DNA of 36,391 nt from Mycobacterium sp. E3251 (GCF_001666835.1 NZ_LZJF01000125.1:1-36391); one strand, 5' to 3'; shown: positions 1-10,630, numbered from the stretch's first letter. The notes: generated by a model not told the origin, from the sequence alone. Translations and numbers: made by a program.

Positions 1-1834
1 CTTTGGGGGTTCCGGTGGTTCCGGAGGTGTAGATGATGTAGGCGATGTTCTCCGGGGCCGGCGCGGGCAGCGCGGTGCTGGGCTGGGTTTCGACGGCCGG
101 GTCGTGGACGTCGACGACCAGCAGGTCGCGCCCGTCCAGTCGCGAACGCAGGTCCGCCGTGGTGATCACCGCGCTGGGTGCCGCGTCGGCAAGCACGAAC
201 TCCATGCGCGCCGCGGCGTGCGCCGGGTCGATCGGCACGTAGGCCGCCCCGGTTTTGAGCACCGCGAGCATCGCCACGATCGCGTCGGTGCATCGGGGGA
301 ACATGACCGCCACGCACTCACCCGGACCGACGCCATGACCGGCCAGCAGGTGAGCCAGCCGGTTGGAGGCCTCGTCGAGTTCGCTGTAGGTCAACGACTT
401 GGAGGCGCAGGTCACGGCCGGCGCCTCGGGCGAGCGCTGCACGTGTTCGCCGAACGCCACCGGGATCGACACCGGGGCGGGCACCGGCTCGGTCAAGGCC
501 GCCCGGTTGCTCCACTCGTCGAGCTGGGCCGGCTCGTCGGCGGCCAGCAGATCGATCGAGGACAGCCACCGCTCCGGATCGGCGGTCATCTCCTCCAGCA
601 CCTGCTGCATGCGCGCCGCCAAGTCGGCGACGCCGAAGTCCGCGAACGGTTGGCCCGGTCCCGCGGTGCTGAGGAAAAGCTGGTCACCGGCGCCGAGGAA
701 GAACAGGCTGAAGTGCCCCACGGGCCCGTGATTCGTGTACGTCGCCGTGGCCGGGGAACCGGCGAGGTCCAGGGTCAGCCTCATCGGGAGGAAGTTGATG
801 CCGACGCGATTCGCCGCCTGCCGCAGGCCGTCGCTCTCCAGGGTGTGCACCGGGAATCGCTGATGCTGCAACAACTCCCGGATTCGGATGTCGACGTGTT
901 TGCAGAAATCGGCGACGGTCGCCGTGGGCGACGTGTTCAGCACCAGCGGCACCACCCCGGCGAACATCCCGGGCAGTGTCTTCGACTCCGGACGCACGCG
1001 CCGGCTCACGGGGAAATCGAGCGCCACCTCCGAACCGCTCCCCGACCATGCCCGCACCAAGAGCGCGCACGCCGCGGTGGTGACGGAGAACCGGCGGATG
1101 CCCAGCTTCTTGGACAGCTCCTTGATCCGGGTGGTGACGGACGGGTCCAACTGGACGGACGCGGACGGAGAGTAGTGGTCCTTGCCGCCCGTGGCGTCGG
1201 CCGGCCGATCAGCCCACGCGGTTTCCGGCGGAAGGTTGTTGCTCCAATACGCCTGGTCGTCCAGGTAGTCGGGCGACGCTTCGTATTCCGACTCGATGTC
1301 GACCAAATCCTGCGCCGAGCCGAAATAGGCATCGGGAATGGGTTTACCGGCGACCATCGCGGAGTAAATCGTCGAAACCCGTCGCGCTACCAGCGCCATA
1401 CCCAATCCGTCGATTGCGATGTGGTGGCAGCAACCGAACAGATAAAACTCGGCGGCCCCCGTCTGGAATAACACGAATTTGAACAGCTGGCCGTTCAACG
1501 CCATCGGCGTCCGCTGGATGGACGACGCCATCGCGCGCGCTTCCTGCACGGGGTCCGGCGAGGAAGTCAGGTCATGGAAGTCGAGCTCGAAGTCCGGGTA
1601 GTCGATCGGCTTCTGCACGACCTGGCCGTCGACCTCGAAGAACGACACCCGGCCGGCCTCGGCTTCGGCAACGGCCTGACGGAGAGCGCGCTGGAGAGCA
1701 TCACGATCCAGCGAACCCTCGATTTTGATCAAGAGCCCGAGCTGCCACTCCGTGCCGACGAAGCCCGTTTCCTGCGAAAGCCAGATGTCCAGCTGTCCGC
1801 GCGTCAGCGGAAGCGCGCGATCCCCAACTCCCAT
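1..1834 (-). CDS. mps1: Non-ribosomal peptide synthetase Mps1, N-terminal part (partial)
   Basis: This is the first peptide synthetase of GPL assembly; in the family it N-acylates and incorporates the first residues of the lipotetrapeptide. The frame is open from a start at 1834 to the window edge (about 611 residues). The product begins MGVGDRALPLTRGQLDIWLS, typical of an N-terminal condensation domain. The condensation active site HHIAIDG lies at about residues 137-143 (DNA near 1421). An adenylation domain follows from about residue 460, with core motifs LKTGAAYVPIDP and, at the edge of the window, YIIYTSGTTGTPK. A condensation domain ahead of the first adenylation domain fits lipoinitiation by a fatty acyl donor. 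The gene lies 40 bp downstream of mbtH in the same direction, so they are probably co-transcribed. The 3' part, including carrier and epimerase domains, is outside the window. NRPS assignment is very secure; the mps1 name rests on context. Confidence 0.9.
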   Translation of the reverse strand, partial: MGVGDRALPLTRGQLDIWLSQETGFVGTEWQLGLLIKIEGSLDRDALQRALRQAVAEAEAGRVSFFEVDGQVVQKPIDYPDFELDFHDLTSSPDPVQEARAMASSIQRTPMALNGQLFKFVLFQTGAAEFYLFGCCHHIAIDGLGMALVARRVSTIYSAMVAGKPIPDAYFGSAQDLVDIESEYEASPDYLDDQAYWSNNLPPETAWADRPADATGGKDHYSPSASVQLDPSVTTRIKELSKKLGIRRFSVTTAACALLVRAWSGSGSEVALDFPVSRRVRPESKTLPGMFAGVVPLVLNTSPTATVADFCKHVDIRIRELLQHQRFPVHTLESDGLRQAANRVGINFLPMRLTLDLAGSPATATYTNHGPVGHFSLFFLGAGDQLFLSTAGPGQPFADFGVADLAARMQQVLEEMTADPERWLSSIDLLAADEPAQLDEWSNRAALTEPVPAPVSIPVAFGEHVQRSPEAPAVTCASKSLTYSELDEASNRLAHLLAGHGVGPGECVAVMFPRCTDAIVAMLAVLKTGAAYVPIDPAHAAARMEFVLADAAPSAVITTADLRSRLDGRDLLVVDVHDPAVETQPSTALPAPAPENIAYIIYTSGTTGTPK

Positions 1835-1874
1835 CGAGTCCCCCAAAGCTCCACCCGCCCCATACCCCGACTCG

Positions 1875-2105
1875 TTACTGGTCAAAACCCCGACCCGTTG
1901 CGAGCTTGTCGCGCAGACTCTTTGGCCGAATGTCCGGCCAATTCTGTTCGATGTACTCCAAGCACGCAGCGCGGTCCGCCTCGCCGTACACCACTCGCCA
2001 GCCAGCTGGAACATCCGCGAAGGCCGGCCACAGGCTGTGCTGCTCTTCGTCGTTTACCAAGACGAAAAAACTGCCGTTGTCGTCGTCGAACGGGTTGATG
2101 CTCAC
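1875..2105 (-). CDS. mbtH: MbtH-like NRPS accessory protein
   Basis: This 76-residue protein is a member of the MbtH family, small partners that bind and activate NRPS adenylation domains. It begins [20 protein letters not shown] and carries the hallmark segments HSLWPAF, VPAGW and the tail TRP-like region [13 protein letters not shown], covering the whole family length. The start is GTG at 2105, preceded by GGAGA five bases upstream on the minus strand. It sits directly upstream of mps1 and is transcribed with it, as in other mycobacterial GPL loci, so its partner is very likely Mps1 (and Mps2 beyond the window). No anomalies were seen. Confidence 0.93.
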   Translation of the reverse strand: MSINPFDDDNGSFFVLVNDEEQHSLWPAFADVPAGWRVVYGEADRAACLEYIEQNWPDIRPKSLRDKLATGRGFDQ

Positions 2106-2932
2106 AGTTCTCCAGGATGCCTAGTTGACATGAGTGGAACGGTTCCAAACCCTACTGGAGGCACCATCGTGCGTCCGTGATTTGGACAAAGTTCCCGGTG
2201 TGACCTGTCAGGCTCTTAACGCAGCCTAAGAATTGGGCTGGTGCGGGGCTGCGCAGCTGCCGCCGTTGGCTGCTGTGACCTGCGGCAACGGCTCACCGTA
2301 GTGGTTCGCGATCGCGCTGGTCGGCCTGCAAGGACGATGAAATTTTGGGTGGTTGTCACCGCCTAGGGTACCGACCCCGTAGCCGCGGCGAAAATCACCA
2401 AGAGGCGAACCGGCGGCCCGGCGCAAACACTTGGCGCAACGACCGCCATATGGAGCTCGCCCCGCCCGTTTGCAGCGACAAGCCGCTGGCCGCGGAAGTG
2501 CCCCGCCGAACCCATTGACTCCGGGCCGCGATCGTCGTTAGCTGACTACGGCCGCTGACCATTCGGCGGCCTCGGCCGCAGGACGGACCGCGGGGTGGGC
2601 GGGCGCCGTTCCGGACCGAGTGGGCCGCTCGGCGCTAGCCGGCGAACCATTCCGCGCGGGCGATCTAAATAATGCCGTTACGCACGCGGTATGCATTACG
2701 ATCCCGTATCTCAATGTCGAAGGGCTGATACGGACACCATCGGCGTGGTTTACTCATGAAGACTCGGTCGCGCTCCCCGGGGGCGGGGCTCGTATGAGGT
2801 GCCGAAGCACGACTAGTCTGCGACGTACACCGCATTCGGAGCGCCCTCACCTGGCGTCCTCGACCAACATGTAACAGCTTGTTCGGGCCGGCGGAATAAC
2901 AAGAGACGTGAGAATGGGCAGAAGGGGGTGCG
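2106..2932. promoter_or_regulatory. Divergent intergenic region between mbtH-mps1 and mmpS4-mmpL4
   Basis: These 827 bases separate two divergently transcribed GPL operons, so promoters for both must lie here or in the flanking coding edges. Short open frames exist on both strands, but none has a convincing ribosome site or recognisable product. The clearest structured element is a 13-base palindrome at 2135-2147, close to mbtH. A TANNNT-type -10 candidate (TAGTCT, about 2815-2820) lies ahead of mmpS4, but I see no matching -35, so I do not assign a promoter precisely. Confidence 0.6.
2135..2147. promoter_or_regulatory. Perfect 13-base palindrome upstream of mbtH
   Basis: The sequence TGGAACGGTTCCA is a perfect inverted repeat of six bases with a one-base centre. 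It lies 30 bases upstream of the mbtH GTG start, inside the expected promoter or leader region, so it is an operator candidate. GGAAC also resembles the -35 element of some ECF sigma promoters, but no matching -10 was seen. Function is inferred only. Confidence 0.35.
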
Positions 2933-3529
2933 GTGACCGAACCCGACGTGCGGGCCCGGCCCGATAGCGCGACGGAAGGCCGCGACAGCGGCCAGCCGAC
3001 TGGTCGCCGACGCGGCTTTTTGGGCATCGGTCGCCAATCTCCGAGTGGACCGCAGAGGCCAATTGGGCGGCAACAGACTCACCCCCGCGGTGCTGGATTT
3101 TTTGCCGCGCTGAAGCGGCTTTGGATCCCACTGCTCATCGTGGCCGTTGTCGCCGCCGGAGGATTGACCGTCTCGCGGTTGCACGGCATCTTCGGCTCAG
3201 AGAAACGCGAATCCTACGCAGACACCAGGATCAAAGACACAAAACCTTTCAACCCCAAGCACATCAGATACGAGATCTTCGGACCGCCGGGGACGACTGC
3301 CGACATCAGCTACTTCGACGTCGACGGCAACCCGGTGCACGTCAACGGACAGCCCGTACCGTGGTCCTTTGATATTTCGACAACGCTGCCGTCGATCCTG
3401 GGAAACGTTGTGGCACAAGGCAATGGCGACACGCTCGGCTGCCGCATCGTGGTTGACGGGGTTGTCAAAGCCGAGAGGGTTTCGCACGAATTGAACGCGT
3501 TCACCTACTGCATGCTGACGGCCACATGA
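2933..3529 (+). CDS. mmpS4: MmpS4-like membrane accessory protein
   Basis: This is an MmpS family protein, a single-pass partner of MmpL transporters. The GTG start at 2933 follows a strong ribosome site (AGAAGGGGG). The 198-residue product has a basic, proline-rich cytoplasmic N-terminus of about 60 residues, one membrane helix at about 63-80 ([17 protein letters not shown]), and a periplasmic domain with family segments [41 protein letters not shown] and [13 protein letters not shown]. Two cysteines there could form a disulfide. As I recall M. tuberculosis MmpS4, it is about 140 residues and starts near the membrane helix, so the first 55-60 residues here are an extension. It overlaps mmpL4a by four bases (ATGA), indicating translational coupling. 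Role: assembly or export of GPL with MmpL4a and MmpL4b. Confidence 0.92.
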   Translation: MTEPDVRARPDSATEGRDSGQPTGRRRGFLGIGRQSPSGPQRPIGRQQTHPRGAGFFAALKRLWIPLLIVAVVAAGGLTVSRLHGIFGSEKRESYADTRIKDTKPFNPKHIRYEIFGPPGTTADISYFDVDGNPVHVNGQPVPWSFDISTTLPSILGNVVAQGNGDTLGCRIVVDGVVKAERVSHELNAFTYCMLTAT

Positions 3530-6426
3530 GCGACATGCATAGCGACGCACCGGTGGAGACCGAACGCGTTAGGCCACCGCTGGTGGCGCGGATGCTTCAT
3601 CGCCTTGCGATACCCATCATCTTGGGGTGGTTGGGAATCGCTGTCATCGTGGCGATCGGCGTCCCCCCGCTGGAGCAGGTCGAGGCGGAGAATGCGGTCC
3701 CGCTGAGTCCCGTTGCCGCGCCGTCATTTAAGGCGATGGAGCACCTGGGGCAGGACTTCAAGGAAACCAATTCCGGCGCTCTGGCGATGATCGTCTTGGA
3801 GAGTCAGCAACCCCTCGGCGACGACGCGCACCAGTATTACAACCAACTGATTCGTGAGTTGCGAGCCGATAAGCACGTGCAGAACGTCCAGGACTTCTGG
3901 GGCGATCCGGTCACGTCGAAAGCCGCGGAGAGTTCCGACGCTAAGGCCGTGTATGTGCAGGTGCAACTCGCCGGCACCCAAGGTGGGGCCGCGGGCGATG
4001 CATCGGTAGCCGCGATTCGACAAATAGTGGCGCGAACGCCCACGCCGAACGGGTTGAAGGCCTACGTAACGGGCCCCGCGCCGACTGTTGCGGATATGAA
4101 TATCGCCGGTCAGAAGACCGTCATGTTGGTGACCGTCACGAGCCTGGCGGTGATCTTCATTACCCTGCTGCTCGTCTACCGGTCCGTGACCACGGTAATC
4201 CTTTTATTGCTGATGGTCGGTCTCCAATTGCAGGTGTCACGTGGAATAGTTGCTTTCCTTGGTCATCTCCAGCTGTTGGGCCTCACCACATTCGCGGTCA
4301 ACCTGCTGGTAGCCGCGGTCATCGCAACCGGAACCGACTACGGCATATTCTTCGTCGGGCGATATCAGGAAGCGCGACAGGCCGGCGAGAGCCGGGAAAT
4401 GGCTTTCTACACGACATTCGGGAGTGTGGCTAAGGTCGTGTTGGCTTCTGGCTTGACGATCGCCGGGGCCGTTTTCTGCCTCAACTTCACTCGGTTGCCC
4501 TATTTCCAGCCACTGGGAATTCCCTGCGCCATCGGCATCACCGTTGCGGTTCTCGTTGCCCTCACGCTCGCGCCGGCACTTCTCGTGGTCGGAGGCCGTT
4601 TCGGCCTGTTCGACCCGAAACGGGTGATCACGACGCATCGCTGGCGGCGAATTGGCACCGCGATCGTTCGGTGGCCCGCGCCCATTCTCGTCACGACCCT
4701 AGCAGTCGCGCTCATCGGCCTATTGACCCTGCCGAATTACAACCCGAGTTACGACGACCAGAAATTCATCCCTACTGATATTCCCGCGAGTGTGGGAAAT
4801 GCTGCGGCACAGCGGCATTTTCCTCAATCGCGAACGATGATGCCGGAGATTCTGCTGCTCGAGAGCGATCATGATCTGCGCAATCCGGCCGATATGATCG
4901 TCTTGAATAAGGTGGCCAAGGGCGTCCTCGCCGTTCCAGGCGTTTCCACCGTGCAGTCTGTAACCCGGCCCGAGGGGATCCCGCTCGAGCACACGACTAT
5001 CCCCTGGATCGTGAGCATGTCGCAGGCGAGCCAGCAGGTGAACATGGCGTTTCAGAAGGACCGCATGGACGACATGCTCAAGCAGGCCGAAGAGCTGGCG
5101 AGAATGATCCAGATCATGCAGCACATGTATGGCCTGATGAAGGAACTAGTCGCGACCACCCACCACATGGTCGGCAAAACGCATGAGATGCAGGAGATCA
5201 CGAACGATCTGCGGGACAAGATTTCCGATTTCGAAGATTTCTTCAGGCCGATCCGTAGTTACTTCTACTGGGAACGGCACTGCTACGACATTCCCGTGTG
5301 TTTTTCGATACGATCGATATTTGATGCACTCGACGGCGTCGACGAGATTACCGACAAGCTACACGAGCTGGTAGCCGACCTGGATCAATTGGACGTGCTG
5401 CTGCCGCAAATGGTCGTGCTACTGCCACCCATGATCGAAAGCATGCAGAGCATGCGAACCATGATGCTGACCATGCACAGCACGATGTCGGGCGTCATGG
5501 GCCAGATGGAATCGCAGGGCAACAATTCGGCCGCAATGGGACAGGCGTTCGACCAGTCCCGGAACGAAGATTCCTTTTACCTACCGCCCGGAATCATCAA
5601 CGATTCTGAGGCCTTCAAGCGGGTCGAAAAGATCTTCATGTCGCCGGACGGAAAAGATGTCCGCATGCTCATTTCACAAAAGGGTGATCCGGCCACGCCC
5701 GAAGGCCTTTCGCGCGTCGAGCCCATCAAAACGGCGGCCGAGGAGGCGCTCAAGGGAACCCCGTTGGAGGATGCGAAGGTCTATCTCACGGGAACCGCGG
5801 CCATCACGAAAGACATCGTGGACGGCTCCAAATGGGATCTGTTGATCGCGGGGGTCGCTGCGATTTGCCTCATTTTCATCATCATGCTGATCATGACGCG
5901 AAGTTTCATTGCCGCGCTGGTGATCGTCGGTACGGTGTTGTTGTCGATGGGCGCGTCCTACGGGCTATCCGTCCTCGTTTGGCAGTACCTTCTCGGCCTG
6001 CAATTGCACTGGACCGTGCTGTCGACATCCGTGATCGTCCTTTTGGCGGTCGGCTCCGACTACAACTTGCTGCTTGTTTCCCGGATGAAGGAGGAATTGG
6101 CCGCCGGTATCAACACCGGCATCATCCGGGCGATGGCCGGCACCGGCAAGGTTGTGACGAACGCTGGTCTGGTGTTTGCCTTCACCATGGCTTCGATGGG
6201 GGTCAGCGACCTGCGCAGCGTCGCCCAGACAGGTACAACAATCGGGTTGGGTTTGCTGTTCGACACCCTGGTGGTGCGCGCATTCATGACTCCGTCGGTG
6301 GCCGCTTTGCTGGGACGCTGGTTCTGGTGGCCACAACGCGTGCGCCCCCGACCTGCCAGCTCAATGCTTCGGCCGATGGGACCCCGTCCGGTCGTGCGCT
6401 CGTTGTTGCTCAAACAGCCGTTGTAA
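3526..6426 (+). CDS. mmpL4a: MmpL4a RND-family GPL exporter
   Basis: This is a large RND/MmpL transporter of 966 residues involved in GPL export across the inner membrane. It shows the expected two-fold architecture of two membrane bundles and two periplasmic loops. The proton-relay Asp-Tyr pairs are visible in [19 protein letters not shown] (about residue 270) and [15 protein letters not shown] (about 843). The second periplasmic loop (about residues 497-685) is a long, methionine-rich helical segment containing the conserved RHCYDIPVC motif, whose Cys586 and Cys592 are probably disulfide linked. This loop matches the coiled-coil extension known for the MmpL4/MmpL5 group. The start ATG overlaps the mmpS4 stop. 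It is a tandem paralogue of the next gene. Confidence 0.95.
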   Translation: MSDMHSDAPVETERVRPPLVARMLHRLAIPIILGWLGIAVIVAIGVPPLEQVEAENAVPLSPVAAPSFKAMEHLGQDFKETNSGALAMIVLESQQPLGDDAHQYYNQLIRELRADKHVQNVQDFWGDPVTSKAAESSDAKAVYVQVQLAGTQGGAAGDASVAAIRQIVARTPTPNGLKAYVTGPAPTVADMNIAGQKTVMLVTVTSLAVIFITLLLVYRSVTTVILLLLMVGLQLQVSRGIVAFLGHLQLLGLTTFAVNLLVAAVIATGTDYGIFFVGRYQEARQAGESREMAFYTTFGSVAKVVLASGLTIAGAVFCLNFTRLPYFQPLGIPCAIGITVAVLVALTLAPALLVVGGRFGLFDPKRVITTHRWRRIGTAIVRWPAPILVTTLAVALIGLLTLPNYNPSYDDQKFIPTDIPASVGNAAAQRHFPQSRTMMPEILLLESDHDLRNPADMIVLNKVAKGVLAVPGVSTVQSVTRPEGIPLEHTTIPWIVSMSQASQQVNMAFQKDRMDDMLKQAEELARMIQIMQHMYGLMKELVATTHHMVGKTHEMQEITNDLRDKISDFEDFFRPIRSYFYWERHCYDIPVCFSIRSIFDALDGVDEITDKLHELVADLDQLDVLLPQMVVLLPPMIESMQSMRTMMLTMHSTMSGVMGQMESQGNNSAAMGQAFDQSRNEDSFYLPPGIINDSEAFKRVEKIFMSPDGKDVRMLISQKGDPATPEGLSRVEPIKTAAEEALKGTPLEDAKVYLTGTAAITKDIVDGSKWDLLIAGVAAICLIFIIMLIMTRSFIAALVIVGTVLLSMGASYGLSVLVWQYLLGLQLHWTVLSTSVIVLLAVGSDYNLLLVSRMKEELAAGINTGIIRAMAGTGKVVTNAGLVFAFTMASMGVSDLRSVAQTGTTIGLGLLFDTLVVRAFMTPSVAALLGRWFWWPQRVRPRPASSMLRPMGPRPVVRSLLLKQPL

Positions 6427-6590
6427 CCGGCGGACTTCACTTTCAGCACAGGGACAGCGACCGTGGGGAACATCGTGACAGACGACAACAGGGACGGCAT
6501 TCGCCGCTGCGCCGAAGTTTATGGCGCGGTTGACACTGTGAGCACCCCGCTCCGGCTGCGTGCCACTATCGCCCCGCTGTCGAGGATCAC

Positions 6591-9503
6591 ATGAGTACCG
6601 AGCACGCTCGAGCCCCTTTCTTCGCCCGCAGCATCCGCAGGCTTTCGGTCCTCATCGTGCTGGCGTGGGTGGCGCTTACGCTGCTGGTGACCTTTTGCGT
6701 TCCCTGGCTGGAGACGGTCGGCCGCGAACATTCCGTGCCGTTGGCCCCTCAGGACGCACCGGCGGTGCAGGCCATGCAGCGCATGGGCAAGGATTTCAAA
6801 GAATCCGATTCGGACAGTATTGCGATGATCGTGCTGGAGGGGCAGCAGCGCCTCGGGGACGACGCCCACAACTACTACGACCGATTGGTTCGTGCACTAA
6901 AGGCCGACCCGAAGCACGTCGAGCACGTACAGGATCTGTGGGGAGACCGGCTGACGGCGGCGGGTGCGCAAAGTGACGACGGCAAGGCCGTCTATGTGCA
7001 AGTGAACCTGGCCGGCAACCAGGGCACCACCCTCGGACAGGACTCCATTGCCGCGGTTCGCAATATCATCGCGCGGACGCCCCCGCCCCCGGGAGTCAAG
7101 GTTTATGTCACCGGTCCGTCGGCGCTGTTGTCGGACATGCAACAGGCCGGTGACCGATCCATCTTGAAGATGACCGCGGTGGGCGCGCTGATCATCTTTG
7201 TGGTGCTGCTTTTCGTCTATCGATCGATCTTCACCGTCATTCTGTTGTTGGTCACGGTGGGCATCGAGGTGCTTGCGGCCCGGGGAATCGTTGCGTTTCT
7301 CGGTGACCACAGTCTCGTGGCGCTCTCCACTTTCGCCGTCAACCTGCTGGTCGCGCTCGCCATGGCGGCCGGAACCGACTACGCGATTTTCTTCTTCGGC
7401 AGGTATCAGGAGGCACGCCAAGCCGGCGAGGACCGGGAGACGGCCTTCTACACCACCTACCGCGGCGTCGCTCCCGTGGTTCTGGGTTCGGGCCTGACGA
7501 TCGCCGGGGCAATGTTGTGCCTGGGCTTCACCCGCATGCCCATCTTTCAGACCATGGGCATGCCGTGCGCCGTGGGCATGCTCGTGGCGGTCCTGATCGC
7601 ACTCACACTGGTCCCCGCGGTTCTCACGATTGGAAGCGGCTTCGGGTTGTTCGACCCCAAGCGGGTTCTCGCGTTCGGTCGATGGCGGCGGATCGGCACG
7701 GCGATCGTCCGCTGGCCCGTGCCGATTCTCGCGGCGACGATAGCCGTCGCCGTGGTTGGGCTGGTGACACTGCCCGGGTACCAGACGAGCTACAACAACC
7801 GGTTCTACATGCCCAACGACATCCCCGCCAACGTCGGGTACGCGGCTGCCGATCGCCATTTCTCTCAGGCGCGAATGATGCCCGAGATCGTGATGATCGA
7901 GTCGGATCACGATATGCGGAATCCCGCGGATTTTCTGGTGCTGCACAGGTTGGCTAAAGCGATATTCAAAATTCCGGGCATCTCTCGCGTGCAGGGCATA
8001 ACCCGTCCGGAGGGCACCCCGATTCAGCACACTTCGATACCTTTCTTACTGCAAATGCAATATTCGGTCATGCAGCAAGATATGCAATATATGAAAGCTC
8101 GCACGCAAGACATGCTCCATCAGGCGGACGTACTGAGTTATCAAATCTCGACAATGAAGCGCATGTACGAACTACAAAAGCGTATGACAGCTATCACGCA
8201 CGAATCGATTGCCAAAACAAAAGAAATGCGTGACGTCGTATCCGATCTCAGAGACCGCTTCTCCGATTTTGAGGATTTTTTCCGTCCGCTCCGAAGTTAT
8301 TTCTACTGGGAACGACACTGCTACGATATCCCCGTATGCTGGGCTCTCAGGAACATATTTGAGGAACTCGACGGTATTGACACACTGAGCGATAAGCTTG
8401 ATGAGCTTATCGTTGATCTGAACAAGATGGACGCCCTGCTTCCGAAGCTCCTCGAAATTTTCCCGCCCTCGATCGAAATCGCTGAGGACGCGCGAAACAT
8501 GCTGCTGACCAGTTACAGCACCATGAACGGGACTCTTGGCCAGATGAACAACCAGAAAGAGAACGCCACCGCAATGGGCGCGACGTTCGACGCCGCCAGG
8601 GACGACGACTCCTTCTATCTGCCGCCCGACATCTTCAAGAACGAAGACTTCAAGCGCGCGATGAGCCAGTTCTTGTCCCCGGACGGAAAAGCGGCGCGAT
8701 TCATCATTTCCCATAAGGGCGACCCGGCGTCACCCGAGGGCCTCAGCCGTATCGACAAGATACGGATGGCGGCCGAGGAGGCACTCAAGACGACCCCCCT
8801 AGAGCCGTCGAAAATCTATATCGCCGGCACCGCGTCAACGTTCAAGGACTTCCGCGACGGCTCTACCTACGATCTGTTTATCGCAGGAGTTGGTGCACTC
8901 TGCCTCATCTTCATCATCATGCTGATCATTACGCGAAGTTTCGTGGCCTCACTGGTAATTGTCGGCACGGTGGCGCTTTCGCTCGGTTCGTCGTTCGGGC
9001 TGTCCGTACTGATCTGGCAATATATTCTGGGTATCCAGTTGTACTGGATGGTCCTCCCCATGTCCGTGATCGTGCTTTTGGCAGTGGGATCCGACTATAA
9101 TCTGCTGCTGGTGTCCCGGATGAAAGAGGAAATGGCCGGCGGCATAAACACCGGCATCATCCGGGCGATGGGCGGTACCGGTAAGGTCGTGACGAATGCG
9201 GGCCTGGTGTTCGCATTCACGATGGCCTCGATGGCGGCTAGCGACTTGCGGATTATCGGCCAGGTCGGTACCACTATCGGTTTGGGCCTGTTGTTCGACA
9301 CTTTGATCGTGCGCTCCTTCATGACGCCGTCTATCGCCTCACTTCTCGGGCGGTGGTTCTGGTGGCCGCAAATCGTCCGTCCGCGCCCAGCGAGTCAAAT
9401 GCTTCGCCCGGAGGGCCCCCGGTCGCTGGTGCGGTCCATGCTGCTGCACCGAGAGTTCGCCGACGATGCGCCTACGACAGAGATCCCGGGGCGATCGGTC
9501 TAG
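6591..9503 (+). CDS. mmpL4b: MmpL4b RND-family GPL exporter
   Basis: This is the second MmpL4 paralogue (970 residues), closely similar along its length to the upstream gene. It carries [19 protein letters not shown] and [15 protein letters not shown], the two proton-relay regions, and the periplasmic helical loop at about residues 486-675 with RHCYDIPVC (Cys577, Cys583). The ATG start follows a GAGGATC ribosome site, 164 bases after mmpL4a. In GPL-producing mycobacteria MmpL4a and MmpL4b are both needed, apparently as one export machine with MmpS4. DNA at roughly 8040-8330, encoding the coiled-coil part, is visibly richer in A+T than its surroundings. Confidence 0.95.
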   Translation: MSTEHARAPFFARSIRRLSVLIVLAWVALTLLVTFCVPWLETVGREHSVPLAPQDAPAVQAMQRMGKDFKESDSDSIAMIVLEGQQRLGDDAHNYYDRLVRALKADPKHVEHVQDLWGDRLTAAGAQSDDGKAVYVQVNLAGNQGTTLGQDSIAAVRNIIARTPPPPGVKVYVTGPSALLSDMQQAGDRSILKMTAVGALIIFVVLLFVYRSIFTVILLLVTVGIEVLAARGIVAFLGDHSLVALSTFAVNLLVALAMAAGTDYAIFFFGRYQEARQAGEDRETAFYTTYRGVAPVVLGSGLTIAGAMLCLGFTRMPIFQTMGMPCAVGMLVAVLIALTLVPAVLTIGSGFGLFDPKRVLAFGRWRRIGTAIVRWPVPILAATIAVAVVGLVTLPGYQTSYNNRFYMPNDIPANVGYAAADRHFSQARMMPEIVMIESDHDMRNPADFLVLHRLAKAIFKIPGISRVQGITRPEGTPIQHTSIPFLLQMQYSVMQQDMQYMKARTQDMLHQADVLSYQISTMKRMYELQKRMTAITHESIAKTKEMRDVVSDLRDRFSDFEDFFRPLRSYFYWERHCYDIPVCWALRNIFEELDGIDTLSDKLDELIVDLNKMDALLPKLLEIFPPSIEIAEDARNMLLTSYSTMNGTLGQMNNQKENATAMGATFDAARDDDSFYLPPDIFKNEDFKRAMSQFLSPDGKAARFIISHKGDPASPEGLSRIDKIRMAAEEALKTTPLEPSKIYIAGTASTFKDFRDGSTYDLFIAGVGALCLIFIIMLIITRSFVASLVIVGTVALSLGSSFGLSVLIWQYILGIQLYWMVLPMSVIVLLAVGSDYNLLLVSRMKEEMAGGINTGIIRAMGGTGKVVTNAGLVFAFTMASMAASDLRIIGQVGTTIGLGLLFDTLIVRSFMTPSIASLLGRWFWWPQIVRPRPASQMLRPEGPRSLVRSMLLHREFADDAPTTEIPGRSV

Positions 9504-9665
9504 TTGGTTTTCGCCGTCCACCGAATGTCCCACGCGGCAAAGCAACCGCTCCCGCGGGCAGACGCATACGGCAATGTGCTGATTCACCCACGACCGCACA
9601 TGCCATACGACGTACCGCCGACAGTGTCACGTACTACCCGAACGGTCAACAAGGGAGCATTCCAC

Positions 9666-9686
9666 ATGAAATACTCGCTATTGTGA
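9666..9686 (+). CDS. Six-codon mini-cistron coupled to drrA (putative)
   Basis: An ATG at 9666 opens a six-codon frame (MKYSLL) ending in TGA at 9684-9686. It has a better ribosome site (AAGGGAG, about 8 bases upstream) than the drrA GTG itself. The stop overlaps the drrA start as GTGA (9683-9686). This arrangement would let ribosomes terminate and restart on drrA. The peptide itself need not have a function. Confidence 0.35.
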   Translation: MKYSLL

Positions 9687-10630
9687 GCCCATTGGCGATT
9701 GAGGTTGTCGGCCTCACAAAGACATTCGGGCAAAACACGCCTGCGCTGCGCGGCGTCGACTTCTCCGTTGCGGCCGGAACGGTATGCGGCCTGCTCGGCC
9801 ACAACGGCGCCGGGAAGACGACCACCATCAACATCCTTTCTACGCTGATCCGGCCGAGTTCGGGGCATGCCACCATCGCCGGCTACGACATAATCCGTCA
9901 GTCCGCGCAAGTCCGTGCCAGCATCGGGATGGCCGGTCAGTCGACCGCGTTGGACCCCCTGCTCACCGGCAAAGAAAACCTGGTGTTGTTCGGGAGGCTG
10001 CGCGGTCTGCGCCGTCAGCAAGCCAAAGCTCGCGCCGACGAGTTGATCGATCAGTTCGACCTCGTTGCCGCCGCCGATCGGCGGGTTTCCACATATTCCG
10101 GAGGCATGTGGCGCCGCGTCCACCTCGCCAGTGCGCTGATGGTGCCCCCTAAAGTGCTCATCCTCGATGAACCGACAACCGGACTGGACCCACGCAGCCG
10201 CCGCGCAGTGTGGTCGCTAGTGAGCTCGCTGGCCCTCGAGGGCATGACCGTGCTGCTTACCACGCAGTACCTAGAAGAGGCCGATGTCCTCAGCGATTCA
10301 ATCGTTGTCATCGACCACGGACAGGTCGTGGCCAGCGGCACCGCCGAAACCCTCAAGCGCAGGGCCGGTGGCAGCTATTGTCAGGTCACCCCAGCCAATC
10401 CAGCCGACCTGTCCCAGGTCGCGTCGGCACTAGCTGGGCTCGACGGGATTGACGTCGACGCCGAAGCGAACTCGGTCTCGCTGTACGCCCCGGATGGAGT
10501 CGCCACGTTGGCTGAAGTTTTTCGCCGCGTCGACGCGCTGGGCATCGAGCTCGCCGACATCTCGCTACGCAAGCCCTCACTGGACGAAGCCTTCCTGCAC
10601 CTCACCGAACGGTCCGTGGCTCAGTCATGA
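9683..10630 (+). CDS. drrA: ABC transporter ATP-binding protein DrrA
   Basis: This is the nucleotide-binding subunit of a daunorubicin-resistance-type ABC transporter (about 315 residues), the type that in mycobacteria moves envelope lipids. Walker A is GHNGAGKTT (residues 39-47), the signature is YSGGMWRRV, Walker B is VLILDEPTTGLDP, and the switch region contains TTQYLEEADVLSD. A DrrA-type C-terminal domain follows (about 220-315). The open frame extends upstream to 9353, but that part overlaps the end of mmpL4b and has no family likeness, so the GTG at 9683 was chosen; it overlaps the stop of a mini-cistron. It overlaps drrB by four bases (ATGA). It forms an operon with drrB and drrC. Confidence 0.92.
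   Translation: MSPLAIEVVGLTKTFGQNTPALRGVDFSVAAGTVCGLLGHNGAGKTTTINILSTLIRPSSGHATIAGYDIIRQSAQVRASIGMAGQSTALDPLLTGKENLVLFGRLRGLRRQQAKARADELIDQFDLVAAADRRVSTYSGGMWRRVHLASALMVPPKVLILDEPTTGLDPRSRRAVWSLVSSLALEGMTVLLTTQYLEEADVLSDSIVVIDHGQVVASGTAETLKRRAGGSYCQVTPANPADLSQVASALAGLDGIDVDAEANSVSLYAPDGVATLAEVFRRVDALGIELADISLRKPSLDEAFLHLTERSVAQS

Noticed and set aside
104..1471. Long plus-strand open frame of 455 codons
   Set aside because: It is antisense to mps1, is rich in Arg, Gly and His, and shows no domain; it is a shadow of high-GC third positions in the NRPS gene.
2226..2874. Short open frames in the mbtH-mmpS4 intergenic region
   Set aside because: None has a ribosome site or recognisable protein features; all fit random open frames in G+C-rich DNA.
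6897..8030. 377-codon minus-strand open frame
   Set aside because: It lies wholly antisense to mmpL4b with low-complexity His/Arg/Asp composition and no family motif.
9353..9682. Upstream extension of the drrA frame
   Set aside because: It overlaps the mmpL4b 3' end and has no similarity to ABC ATPases; the conserved domain begins right after the GTG at 9683.
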